Below, piece after piece: positions 1 through 12,811 of a stretch of DNA of 64,000 nt. The translations under genes and the position numbers were made by a program. This stretch comes from VRUE01 sp035318745. GTDB taxonomy: Bacteria; Actinomycetota; Thermoleophilia; Solirubrobacterales; 70-9. A model generated the notes under the pieces. It had not been told where the DNA came from and searched no databases. It saw nothing but the letters and a program-made list of their open reading frames with translations. The DNA lies in NCBI GenBank assembly GCA_035318745.1, contig DATHEA010000031.1:1-64000 (forward strand). Direction: 5' to 3'. Every line of letters begins with the position of its first letter. Positions within the stretch are counted from its first letter, which is position 1.

Positions 1-1
1 G

Positions 2-3979
<3,978 letters not shown>

Positions 3980-3995
3980 GTGTCTTCGTAGGTGT

Positions 3996-4100
3996 GGAGG
4001 GGACGGGGTGCCCCTCCGCCTGAACCCGCGCCCGCACTTGGCGACGGGACTGGCGCTTAGCGGCTCACAAGTTCCGACGGAGGGGCACCCCGTCCCCTCC
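3996..4100. repeat. Palindromic element A (23-bp perfect arms)
   Basis: Arms at 3996-4018 and 4078-4100 are perfect reverse complements over 23 bp and enclose a 59-nt loop. The arm core is GGAGGGGACGGGGTGCCCC. The inner edge of the right arm carries GGCTCACAAGTTCCG, which recurs in elements B and C. It lies between the rpoC stop and a convergent minus-strand gene. It could act as a bidirectional terminator, but it has no T-tract and its relatives occur in other gene contexts. Confidence 0.85.
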
Positions 4101-4155
4101 CTCACAACGCAAACGGCGGCCGAGATCTGTTCGATCCCAGCCGCCGGGAAGCGGT

Positions 4156-4198
4156 GAACTCTCACTTACCCGCGAAATAGGCGGGTAAGTGAGAGTTC
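4156..4198. terminator. Perfect 18-bp hairpin, probable bidirectional terminator
   Basis: Arms 4156-4173 (GAACTCTCACTTACCCGC) and 4181-4198 are perfect complements around a 7-nt loop (GAAATAG). It sits between the convergent ends of rpoC and the secreted repeat protein. There is no long T-run. Position and strength fit a shared terminator, or a barrier between two convergent transcripts. Confidence 0.75.
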
Positions 4199-4208
4199 GA
4201 TGCTTGGT

Positions 4209-4862
4209 CTAGGCGAGGCAGAGCGCGTAGACGGTGATCGTCCGGGTTGCTGCCGTTTTGTTCGAGGCGGCGTAGAACCAGCCATTGCCGCTGGGGGCGT
4301 TGGAGGTCATCTCGACGCCGTATTCGCTGGGGCCGCCGCCGCCGCTGAGGACCTGCTCGCCGGCCTGGCAGGGGACCGAGACGCTGCCGTTCGTGCCGGC
4401 CGCGAGCGATTTCGAATTGGTCCGCTGGATCACGACGCTGAGCTCGTCGGCGTTGACCGCGTTGGGGCCGATGTCGTTGCTGTTGATCGTCTGGTCGGCG
4501 ATCTCCGGAGAGGTGACCGAGTTGGACGCGAGGTCGCCTTCGGTCAGTGAGTCCGGGGCTACCTCGGAGGACGTGACCGCATTTTCGGCGATCTCATCCG
4601 AGTTGACCGCGTCTTTGGCGATCTCGTCAGAGGCGACCGAGTTGGGGCCGAGGTCGTCGGCGGTAACCGTCGCGTTGGCGATCTTCGGCGAGTTGACCGC
4701 GTTGTCGCGCAGATCGACGGTGCGGACCGTGCCGTCGACGATCTGCCGCGAGCTGACGCCGGCGGTCTTCGCCGCGAAGGCCGAACCGGCGAGGGCCAGG
4801 AACAGGGCCAGGCAGCTGATCACGAGGGCGGGGGAGGAGCGGAACTTGCTCTTGCTGGTCAT
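4209..4862 (-). CDS. Secreted decapeptide-repeat protein
   Basis: Function unknown. 217 residues. The start at 4862 is chosen because AAGGAG lies about 8 nt upstream; an earlier in-frame ATG at 4901 lacks one. The N-terminus is a signal peptide (basic MTSKSKFR, then a hydrophobic stretch ending near SAFA). Residues of about 35-140 form roughly ten tandem ten-residue repeats of the type N-x-V-x-S-x-E-I-x-x (for example NAVNSDEIAE, NAVTSSEVAP), which suggests a regular solenoid or beta-helix. A globular C-terminal part of about 70 residues holds two Cys. Such repeat proteins are frequent in Thermoleophilia as uncharacterised surface proteins (recollection). The gene is convergent with rpoC. Confidence 0.8.
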   Translation of the reverse strand: MTSKSKFRSSPALVISCLALFLALAGSAFAAKTAGVSSRQIVDGTVRTVDLRDNAVNSPKIANATVTADDLGPNSVASDEIAKDAVNSDEIAENAVTSSEVAPDSLTEGDLASNSVTSPEIADQTINSNDIGPNAVNADELSVVIQRTNSKSLAAGTNGSVSVPCQAGEQVLSGGGGPSEYGVEMTSNAPSGNGWFYAASNKTAATRTITVYALCLA

Positions 4863-4935
4863 CTTGGGTCTCCTTTTGTTGGTGTGGAACCTGATGAGCA
4901 CAGCTTCGGCCGGATCCGGCTCTGCAACTACGGAC

Positions 4936-4963
4936 CCCAGGGGTGAACCTGCTCACCCCTGGG
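4936..4963. repeat. Perfect 11-bp hairpin upstream of secreted protein gene
   Basis: CCCAGGGGTGA and TCACCCCTGGG flank a 6-nt loop and directly abut palindromic element B. It lies about 75 bp upstream of the minus-strand gene that starts at 4862, so it falls in that gene's promoter or leader region. It could be an operator or part of a compound palindrome. Confidence 0.55.
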
Positions 4964-5051
4964 CCGAGAGGGCCGGGGGTGTCCATCCGTCGGAACCCGC
5001 TCGCTTCGCTCGCTCACAAGTTCCGCCGGACGAACACCCCGGCCCTCTCGG
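4964..5051. repeat. Palindromic element B
   Basis: Left arm 4964-4982 and right arm 5034-5051 pair over 18 bp with one bulged G. The inner edges CGGAACCCGC and GCTCACAAGTTCCG match elements A and C, while the arm sequence itself differs. It sits between two divergent genes. Its right arm ends one base before the -10-like TAGATT of the monooxygenase gene, so it cannot simply be a terminator. Confidence 0.75.
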
Positions 5052-5063
5052 TAGATTGGCTGC

Positions 5064-6395
5064 GTGGCCAACTCCAGAAAGGTCTGCATCGTTGGAGCCG
5101 GGAGTTCTGGGCTTACGGCTTGCCAGGTATTGGGCGCGCGGGGCGTTGCCTTCGACTGCTTTGAGAAGGGGTCAATGATCGGCGGCAACTGGCGCTACGA
5201 GAACGACAACGGGACTTCGTCCGCGTATCGGTCATTGCACATCAACAGCGCACGGAAGCTGATGTCCTACAAGGCCTTTCCGATGCCGGAGGACTATCCG
5301 GACTATCCGAGCCACTGGCAGGTGGCCAAGTACTTCGACGACTACGCGGAGCGCTTCGGCTTGAAGGAGCAGATCACGTTCAATACCCAGGTCATCTCCG
5401 CCGAGCCGGTCGACGGGGAATGGGAGGTCAGGGTCGAGGACGCCGACGGCAAGCGAAGGACCGAGCGGTACTGGGCCGTCCTGGTCGCCAACGGCCATCA
5501 CTGGCAGCCGCGCTGGCCCGAACCGCCGTTCCCCGGCGCCGAGGAGTTCGCGGGCGAGCAGATGCACGTCCACCACTACCGGGAGCCCGATGTGCTGGAG
5601 GGGAAGCGCGTGTTGGTGCTCGGAATCGGCAACTCTGCCGTCGACGTTGCGGTCGAGTCCTCGCGGATTGCCGAGAAGACGTTCCTCTCGATGCGGCGCG
5701 GCGCCTACGTCCTGCCGAAGTTCCTCGGCGGCACGCCGATCGACGAATCTGCCCCGCCGGCGATGACCAGGCTGCCGATCTTCGTGCAGCGCTTCTTCTT
5801 CAACCGCCTCTTGAAGCTGAGCGTGGGCGAGATGACCGACTACGGCCTGCCGAAGCCCGACCACAAGCTGCTCGCGGCCCACCCGACCGTCTCCTCGGAG
5901 CTCTTGCCGCGGCTCGGCCATGGCGACATCACGGCCAAGCCGAACATCGATCGCTTCGCCGCCGGTCGCACGGTGCGTTTCGCCGATGGCAGCGAAGAGG
6001 AGATCGACCTGGTCGTCTACTGCACCGGCTACCAGATCAGCTTCCCCTTTCTGGACGAGAGCGTCTTCGCCGCCCGCGACAACCGCATGCCGCTCTACAA
6101 GCGAGCGGTCTCAGTCGAGAACCCCGGCCTCTACTTCATCGGCTTCGTCCAGCCTCTCGGCCCGATAATGCCCATCGCCGAGGCCCAGGCCGAATGGATC
6201 GTCGACCTGCTCAAGGGCAAGGCAGCTCTACCCCCAGTGTCCGAGATGCATAAGGAGATCGCCCACTACGATCGCTGGCTCAAGAAGCGCTTCGTGGCAT
6301 CCAAGCGCCACACGATCGAGGTCGACTTCCACCCGTATCTACGCGACATCCGCAAGGAGCGCAAGCGAGTAGAGCAGGCAGCCCGAGCTACGTAG
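5064..6395 (+). CDS. Flavin-containing monooxygenase (FMO-like)
   Basis: Predicted FAD- and NADPH-dependent monooxygenase, 443 residues, cytosolic. The FAD-binding Rossmann motif is at the N-terminus (VGAGSSGL, about residues 10-17). A second nucleotide-binding motif (LGIGNSAVDVA) lies near residues 185-195, and the C-terminal CTGY motif of FMOs near residue 320. The chain is close to the usual FMO length. The GTG start has no Shine-Dalgarno; TAGATT at 5052-5057 lies 6 nt upstream, which fits a leaderless transcript. The gene stands alone, and the substrate (N- or S-oxygenation versus Baeyer-Villiger chemistry) cannot be told from sequence. Confidence 0.85.
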   Translation: MANSRKVCIVGAGSSGLTACQVLGARGVAFDCFEKGSMIGGNWRYENDNGTSSAYRSLHINSARKLMSYKAFPMPEDYPDYPSHWQVAKYFDDYAERFGLKEQITFNTQVISAEPVDGEWEVRVEDADGKRRTERYWAVLVANGHHWQPRWPEPPFPGAEEFAGEQMHVHHYREPDVLEGKRVLVLGIGNSAVDVAVESSRIAEKTFLSMRRGAYVLPKFLGGTPIDESAPPAMTRLPIFVQRFFFNRLLKLSVGEMTDYGLPKPDHKLLAAHPTVSSELLPRLGHGDITAKPNIDRFAAGRTVRFADGSEEEIDLVVYCTGYQISFPFLDESVFAARDNRMPLYKRAVSVENPGLYFIGFVQPLGPIMPIAEAQAEWIVDLLKGKAALPPVSEMHKEIAHYDRWLKKRFVASKRHTIEVDFHPYLRDIRKERKRVEQAARAT

Positions 6396-6717
6396 GTCGT
6401 CTAAGGGGAGGGGACGGGGTGCCCCTTCGACGGAACTTGTGAGCCGCCCCACGTCGGCGTCCCCGCAAGGTTCCCAGCGCGGGTTCCGCCGAACGGGCAC
6501 CCCGTCCCCTCCCAACGGCAGCACCCCCATAAGGGCTGTGATGCGGGCCACGCGGGCGGATGGGCTGTGGTCGCCGGCGGTTGAAGCCGCCACCAGAGTC
6601 CTCCGCAGTGTCCTCGGTCTCAGGCGCTTTGCTTGCCCACCAGACGAGCCAGAGCGCGCCGAAGACCGGAATCTTCAGCACGACCAGCAAGAAGAAGATG
6701 GGCCAGAACCCCTCCAT
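6388..6717 (-). CDS. Small single-span membrane protein, C-terminus read through a repeat
   Basis: Function unknown. The start at 6717 gives MEGFWPIFFLLVVLKIPVFG, one hydrophobic span that begins almost at the first residue, followed by an acidic and Arg/Pro-rich tail ending near RGPHHSPYGGAAVG. Short proteins of this build are common in actinobacteria (recollection). TACACT (plus coordinates 6724-6729) lies 6 nt upstream of the ATG, so leaderless expression is likely. The frame stays open through palindromic element C and closes at 6388 inside the end of the monooxygenase gene. The last 35 or so residues therefore come from repeat DNA and may be a recent addition. Confidence 0.6.
   Translation of the reverse strand: MEGFWPIFFLLVVLKIPVFGALWLVWWASKAPETEDTAEDSGGGFNRRRPQPIRPRGPHHSPYGGAAVGRGRGARSAEPALGTLRGRRRGAAHKFRRRGTPSPPLRRPT
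6406..6513. repeat. Palindromic element C (24-bp arms)
   Basis: Arms 6406-6429 and 6490-6513 pair over 24 bp with one mismatch. In reverse orientation the end containing GCGGCTCACAAGTTCCG matches element A almost base for base over about 41 bp. It lies between the convergent ends of the monooxygenase gene and a small minus-strand membrane-protein gene, whose open frame runs straight through it. Confidence 0.85.
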
Positions 6718-6749
6718 CCGGCAAGTGTAGAGACCAAGCCGCCGGCGGG

Positions 6750-7226
6750 CTAGAGGCCGTTGGCCCAAGCGGTCAGCGCTTCTACTTGGACCTCCTCCAG
6801 GCCGACGTGGGGCTCCGTCGGGACGAGCAGGGTCGGCTCGTCGCGGCCCCGGGCCCACTCGTAGCAACTTTCATCGAAGTTGTCGTCGATCCAGGCCAGA
6901 GCCCGCCCCTCCCCGTATTCGTCGAGCGGGCCCAGCTTCCAGTGCGCCGAGCCGAAGCGGGCCGCGCCGTCGAAGCTGAGGAAGGGCAAGTCGGGAATGC
7001 CCAGCATGTTGGGCAGGTAGTCGTTGGCTTTGTCCTCCCACCCGCTCGCCCAGACCAGGTCGTAGTGCTCGGCCAGCCGCTTCAACCGCGCCCCCGCGAC
7101 CAGTGAGATGCAGTGCACCATCCCGTCAACCAGCTCAAACCGGGCCTCGGAGCGGTCCGGCGGCTCGTCGAATCCGAAGAGAGAGATGACGCCGTCGACG
7201 TCGACGGCGAGAATCGGCCGGCTCAT
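6750..7226 (-). CDS. HAD-superfamily hydrolase-like protein
   Basis: 158 residues. Motif I of the haloacid dehalogenase fold is at the N-terminus (LAVDVDGVI, nucleophile Asp near residue 8). WASGW near residue 60 is placed as motif II, and the acidic WIDDN near residues 112-116 as motif IV. The short length and lack of a clear cap suggest a minimal HAD phosphatase; substrate unknown. TAGCCT (plus coordinates 7233-7238) lies 6 nt before the ATG with no Shine-Dalgarno, which suggests a leaderless transcript. It is transcribed in the same direction as rpsG, 13 bp downstream of the rpsG stop, but with its own promoter-like box. Confidence 0.75.
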   Translation of the reverse strand: MSRPILAVDVDGVISLFGFDEPPDRSEARFELVDGMVHCISLVAGARLKRLAEHYDLVWASGWEDKANDYLPNMLGIPDLPFLSFDGAARFGSAHWKLGPLDEYGEGRALAWIDDNFDESCYEWARGRDEPTLLVPTEPHVGLEEVQVEALTAWANGL

Positions 7227-7239
7227 GGAGCCAGGCTAG

Positions 7240-7710
7240 CTACCAGCGGTAATGCGCAAACGCCTTGTTGGCTTGGGCCATGCGGTAGATGTCGTCTTTC
7301 CGCTTCCAGGCGCCACCCTGCTGCCCGATCGAGTCGAGGATTTCGCTGGCGAGTCGCTCCGACATCGAGTACTCACGGCGGTTGCGGGAGAAGTCGACCA
7401 GCCAGCGGACTGCCAGCGTGCGTGCGCGGCGGGCGGGGACCTCGACCGGCACCTGATAGGTGGCGCCGCCGACCCGGCGCGAGCGAACCTCGAGCACCGG
7501 GGTCAGTTGTTTGATCGCCGCCTCCAAGGTCTCGACTGCGTCCTCGTTGGAACGCTCGCCGACGATCGCCAGTGCGTCGTAGACGATCCGCTCGGCAAGC
7601 GACTTCTTGCCGTCGCTCATGACCTTGTTGATGACCTGCTGGACGAGCCGGTTGCGGAAGCGCGCGTCGGGTTCGACCGGGCGGATCTGTGCGGCAGAGC
7701 GGCGCGGCAT
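7240..7710 (-). CDS. rpsG: 30S ribosomal protein S7 (uS7)
   Basis: Primary 16S rRNA binder that nucleates the 30S head. 156 residues, the normal length, with the family N-terminus MPRRSAA and the C-terminal ALAHYRW-type ending (AFAHYRW). It is downstream of rpsL on the minus strand and separated from it by 165 bp. No Shine-Dalgarno is visible. The bases just before the ATG (agatgtctcggt read on plus at 7712-7723) are one arm of an inverted repeat whose other arm abuts the rpsL stop, so access to the start may be structurally controlled. Confidence 0.97.
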   Translation of the reverse strand: MPRRSAAQIRPVEPDARFRNRLVQQVINKVMSDGKKSLAERIVYDALAIVGERSNEDAVETLEAAIKQLTPVLEVRSRRVGGATYQVPVEVPARRARTLAVRWLVDFSRNRREYSMSERLASEILDSIGQQGGAWKRKDDIYRMAQANKAFAHYRW

Positions 7711-7711
7711 C

Positions 7712-7876
7712 AGATGTCTCGGTTCGTGGCCGCGTGCGACTGGGGGGGCGCGTGGCCAAGCAGATCAAGGACGCAGGGTGCAGCCTTTGCTGGTTGCAAA
7801 GGCAAACCCGAGGACGCAGAGATGCGCAGTGCCACGTGCGTCATCCAGGCGTGCGGGGTCGCGGACCGAGACATCT
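7712..7876. repeat. Inverted repeat filling the rpsL-rpsG spacer
   Basis: Perfect 12-bp arms (AGATGTCTCGGT at 7712-7723, its complement at 7865-7876) bracket the whole intercistronic gap. The right arm touches the rpsL stop and the left arm lies 2-13 nt upstream of the rpsG start. The loop contains CAAGGACGCAGGG (7766-7778), the reverse complement of a motif also found at 8376 and 62467. Possible translational control element, or an inserted palindromic repeat. Confidence 0.65.
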
Positions 7877-8271
7877 CAGGAGGCCTTGACGCCGTAGAGG
7901 GAGCGGGCCTGCTTGCGGTCGGAGACGCCGGCGGCGTCGAGAGTGCCGCGAACGACCTTGTAGCGGACGCCCGGCAGATCCTTGACCCGGCCGCCGCGGA
8001 CCAGCACCACCGAGTGCTCCTGCAGGTTGTGGCCCTCGCCGGGGATATAGGTGGTGACCTCCATCCCGTTGGTGAGGCGCACACGGGCGATCTTGCGCAG
8101 AGCCGAGTTCGGCTTCTTCGGCGTCACCGTGGCGACGCGGGTGCAGACACCTCGCCGTTGCGGCGCCGCGACGCCCTTCTTCCGCCCTTGGCCGGACTTG
8201 AGGCCCGGCGTCGTCGTCTTCTTCTTAGGCCGCTTGCGGCCCTTGCGAATTAGTTGGTTCGTGTTTGGCAC
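7876..8271 (-). CDS. rpsL: 30S ribosomal protein S12 (uS12)
   Basis: Decoding-centre protein, 131 residues. The GTG at 8271 gives VPNTNQLIRKGRKRPKKK, the family N-terminus; the frame is open further upstream but that part is not S12-like. The streptomycin-site segments TPKKPNSALRK and PGEGHNLQEHS are intact. TACTAT (plus coordinates 8280-8285) lies 8 nt upstream with no Shine-Dalgarno, so a leaderless start is likely. It is the first gene of rpsL-rpsG, which runs opposite to the neighbouring fusA-tuf pair. Confidence 0.95.
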   Translation of the reverse strand: MPNTNQLIRKGRKRPKKKTTTPGLKSGQGRKKGVAAPQRRGVCTRVATVTPKKPNSALRKIARVRLTNGMEVTTYIPGEGHNLQEHSVVLVRGGRVKDLPGVRYKVVRGTLDAAGVSDRKQARSLYGVKAS

Positions 8272-9160
8272 GGCCGCGCATAGTAGCGGCAGGACGCTGC
8301 AAACCTTCGTCTGGCTGTGTCCTCGGGCGTCCGCCTTGCTTGCGCACAAACAAAGTGCGCGCGCTGCGGCGGCCACCCTGCGTCCTTGCCAGTCTCGGTT
8401 TTCGCGCCCTGGATAGCAGCGCGCCGCCCAGCATCAGACCCGCGGCGGCGGCGATCTGTGCGTAGAAGTCGTCGTAGAGAACGGCCTTGGCCCCGGCGAA
8501 GCGGGAAGACTGGACACCGGCATCGAGGCCGGCCGGCAGGTCGACGAGGAGGACGACGGCAAGGCTGATCAAGCCGAGCACGAAGACGACTCGTCCCAAG
8601 CCCCGCCGCCCCTCGTTGCGCAGCGCGACCAGGGCCAGAAAGGCGGCGAGCAGCGCGACGGGAATCAGCAGGAAGGCGTGTGCTTGACCGGCGGTCTTCG
8701 CGTCCACGGTTGGCGCGCTTGCCGCCGGCAGCCCGGCATAGCCCAGCTGGTCGATCTCGACCGCGCGGTAGTCGACAAACTGTGCGGCGATCAGACAGGC
8801 CGCGGCGCCGAGGATGGTGAGGCAGATCGCCCGCTGCGGCGTGAGGACGGCGCTGAGGCGGGTTGCGGCGCGTCGCGCTCGGGTGGCGCCGCGCAGCAAC
8901 CATCGTTCGAGCAGGGCCAGGCCGCGGAGGAGGAGAACACCGGCGGGGCGCAGACGGTGGCCGAGGCGACGCCCTCTGGCCTGCGCCGCACGGCCGGTCT
9001 TGGCGAGCCGGGGCCAGGTACGCTGAAGCTGGCGGTTGACCGTGCGGTCGAGCTTCGCGGTTGCCGCCCGTATGCGACGCCCGACCGCTGCTATCATCGC
9101 GCGTCGCTCAGGCTTCTTTTTCGCAGTTCGTTTCGCCGGGCCCGCAAGGGCCTTTTTCAT
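8225..9160 (-). CDS. Four-span membrane protein overlapping the start of rpsL
   Basis: Function unknown. A basic N-terminal region of about 80 residues is followed by four hydrophobic spans (near ICLTILGAAACLIAAQ, FLLIPVALLAAFLAL, VVFVLGLISLAVVLLV and IAAAAGLMLGGALL). The start is uncertain: ATG 9160 is used here; TTG 9226 or ATG 9097 are alternatives. After the last span the frame continues through a repeat-like region (about 8290-8400) and ends 47 bp inside rpsL. The C-terminal 60 residues are thus probably not ancestral. The gene is divergent from fusA. Confidence 0.55.
   Translation of the reverse strand: MKKALAGPAKRTAKKKPERRAMIAAVGRRIRAATAKLDRTVNRQLQRTWPRLAKTGRAAQARGRRLGHRLRPAGVLLLRGLALLERWLLRGATRARRAATRLSAVLTPQRAICLTILGAAACLIAAQFVDYRAVEIDQLGYAGLPAASAPTVDAKTAGQAHAFLLIPVALLAAFLALVALRNEGRRGLGRVVFVLGLISLAVVLLVDLPAGLDAGVQSSRFAGAKAVLYDDFYAQIAAAAGLMLGGALLSRARKPRLARTQGGRRSARTLFVRKQGGRPRTQPDEGLQRPAATMRGRAKHEPTNSQGPQAA
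8376..8390 (+). repeat. 15-bp motif shared with the glycosyltransferase palindrome
   Basis: CCCTGCGTCCTTGCC here is identical to 62467-62481, and 13 of its bases occur reversed at 7766-7778. The surrounding 8290-8400 stretch also has GTCCTCGGG-like sequence and weak internal complementarity. It looks like a degenerate palindromic element upstream of rpsL. Confidence 0.5.
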
Positions 9161-9235
9161 GCGCCGATTCCGGCGGTTCTTGCCGGTAGGCCTCGACTTC
9201 TCAGATTTCTCTCGTCCCCACTTCAAGACAACGCT

Positions 9236-9241
9236 TACCTT
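9236..9241 (+). promoter_or_regulatory. -10 box TACCTT abutting fusA
   Basis: TACCTT followed by 6 nt and the fusA ATG at 9248. No Shine-Dalgarno intervenes. The geometry predicts that transcription starts at, or within a base or two of, the start codon. No convincing -35 is seen. Confidence 0.5.
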
Positions 9242-9247
9242 AAGACC

Positions 9248-11359
<2,112 letters not shown>

Positions 11360-11477
11360 ATCTGGCTATATTTCCCAGGTTCGCCCGCAGGCAGCAGGTT
11401 CCCGGCTGCCAGGCAGTTGCAACACTAAATCACCCAAGTCAGACAGAACCCGACTTCGAAAGGTAGAACGGAGAGCG
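11360..11477. other. fusA-tuf spacer with a small hairpin
   Basis: 118 bp. GGCAGC and GCTGCC around 11390-11411 can form a short hairpin. TTGCAA near 11415 could be a -35, but no good -10 is seen. Otherwise nothing recognisable. tuf has a GGAGAG ribosome-binding site at the end of this spacer. Confidence 0.4.
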
Positions 11478-12662
11478 ATGTCAAAGGAGAAGTTCGAGCG
11501 CGATAAGCCGCACGTAAACGTCGGCACGATCGGTCACATCGACCACGGCAAGACGACGCTGACGGCCGCGATCACCACCACGCTCTCCGGCAAAGGCGAT
11601 ACCGAGGCGAAGAGCTTCGAGGAGATCGACAACGCCCCGGAGGAGAAGGAGCGCGGGATCACGATCGCGACGTCTCACGTCGAGTACGAAACCGAGAACC
11701 GCCACTACGCCCACGTCGACTGCCCGGGCCACGCCGACTATGTCAAGAACATGATCACCGGCGCCGCCCAGATGGATGGCGCGATCCTGGTCGTCTCGGC
11801 TGCCGACGGCGTCATGCCCCAGACTCGCGAGCACATCCTGCTCGCCCGTCAGGTCAACGTGCCGCACGTGGTCGTCTTCCTCAACAAGGTCGACCAGGTC
11901 GACGACGACGAACTGATCGAGCTGGTCGAGGAGGAGGTCAAGGAACTCCTCGACGAGTACGACTTCCCAGGCGATGACACCCCGATCGTCAAAGGCTCGG
12001 CGCTGAAGGCGTTGGAGGGCGACGAAGAGGCCCAGAAGGCGATCTTCGAACTTGCCGAAGCGCTCGACTCCTACATCCCGGAGCCGGTCCGCGAGCTCGA
12101 CAAGCCCTTCCTGATGCCGATCGAGGACATCTTCTCGATCACCGGCCGCGGCACTGTCGCCACCGGCCGCGTCGAGCAGGGCATCGTCAACACCGGCGAC
12201 GAGGTCGAGATCGTCGGCATCAAGGACACGACGACCACGGTCGTCACCGGGGTCGAGATGTTCCGCAAGCTGCTCGACCAGGGTCAGGCCGGCGACAACA
12301 TCGGCGCGCTTCTAAGAGGTACGAAGCGCGAGGAGATCGAGCGCGGGCAGGTGCTCTGCAAGCCCGGTTCGATCACCCCGCATACCAAGTTCAAAGCCGA
12401 GGTCTACTGCCTGAAGAAGGAGGAGGGCGGCCGTCACACGCCGTTCTTCTCCGGCTACCGGCCTCAGTTCTACTTCCGCACGACCGACGTGACCGGGATC
12501 GCCAATCTTCCCGAGGGGACCGAGATGGTGATGCCGGGCGACAACGTCGAGATGACGATCGAGCTGATCCAGCCGATCGCGATGGACCAGGGCCTGCGCT
12601 TCGCCATCCGCGAGGGTGGCCGGACGGTTGGCTCGGGGGTCGTCGCAGACATCATCGAGTAA
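11478..12662 (+). CDS. tuf: Elongation factor Tu
   Basis: GTPase that delivers aminoacyl-tRNA to the ribosome. 394 residues, normal length. G1 GHIDHGKTTL near residues 18-27, G3 DCPGH, G4 NKVD, and the C-terminal beta-barrel domain ending GVVADIIE. Unlike most genes here it has a clear Shine-Dalgarno (GGAGAG, about 3 nt before the ATG) and a 118-nt spacer after fusA. It is followed by GC-rich hairpins before the S10 operon. Confidence 0.98.
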   Translation: MSKEKFERDKPHVNVGTIGHIDHGKTTLTAAITTTLSGKGDTEAKSFEEIDNAPEEKERGITIATSHVEYETENRHYAHVDCPGHADYVKNMITGAAQMDGAILVVSAADGVMPQTREHILLARQVNVPHVVVFLNKVDQVDDDELIELVEEEVKELLDEYDFPGDDTPIVKGSALKALEGDEEAQKAIFELAEALDSYIPEPVRELDKPFLMPIEDIFSITGRGTVATGRVEQGIVNTGDEVEIVGIKDTTTTVVTGVEMFRKLLDQGQAGDNIGALLRGTKREEIERGQVLCKPGSITPHTKFKAEVYCLKKEEGGRHTPFFSGYRPQFYFRTTDVTGIANLPEGTEMVMPGDNVEMTIELIQPIAMDQGLRFAIREGGRTVGSGVVADIIE

Positions 12663-12672
12663 CCAGCATCAG

Positions 12673-12766
12673 GGGCGGGCTTGCCCGCCCTCGCCGCTCT
12701 CACGGCGAGAAAACAAAAGACATACGACCAGGGGCGGCGCCCCACCACCAAGGGGCGGCGCCCCTT
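12673..12766. terminator. Cluster of four GC-rich hairpins between tuf and rpsJ
   Basis: Hairpin 1: GGGCGGGC-TT-GCCCGCCC (12673-12690). Hairpin 2: TCGCCG-6 nt-CGGCGA (12691-12708), followed by an A-rich run. Hairpins 3 and 4 are the same 13-mer GGGGCGGCGCCCC twice (12731-12743 and 12752-12764), the second with AA/TT extensions. They are likely to terminate tuf transcription or form the leader of the S10 operon; nothing T-rich follows. Confidence 0.6.
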
Positions 12767-12811
12767 CGGCGCGGTAAGGACCGCGCAGAAAGACAAAAAA
12801 GAGAAACAACC

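Noticed and set aside
3996..4100. CRISPR or IS-end interpretation of the palindromes
   Set aside because: Arms are single inverted pairs with unique loops, without regular spacers; no transposase gene or target-site duplication was seen.
8272..8376. 35-residue N-terminal extension of S12
   Set aside because: S12 homology begins exactly at GTG 8271; the extension falls in repeat-like DNA.
8678..9247. 190-residue N-terminal extension of EF-G
   Set aside because: The extension is not EF-G-like; ATG 9248 gives the canonical N-terminus and has a -10 box 6 nt upstream.
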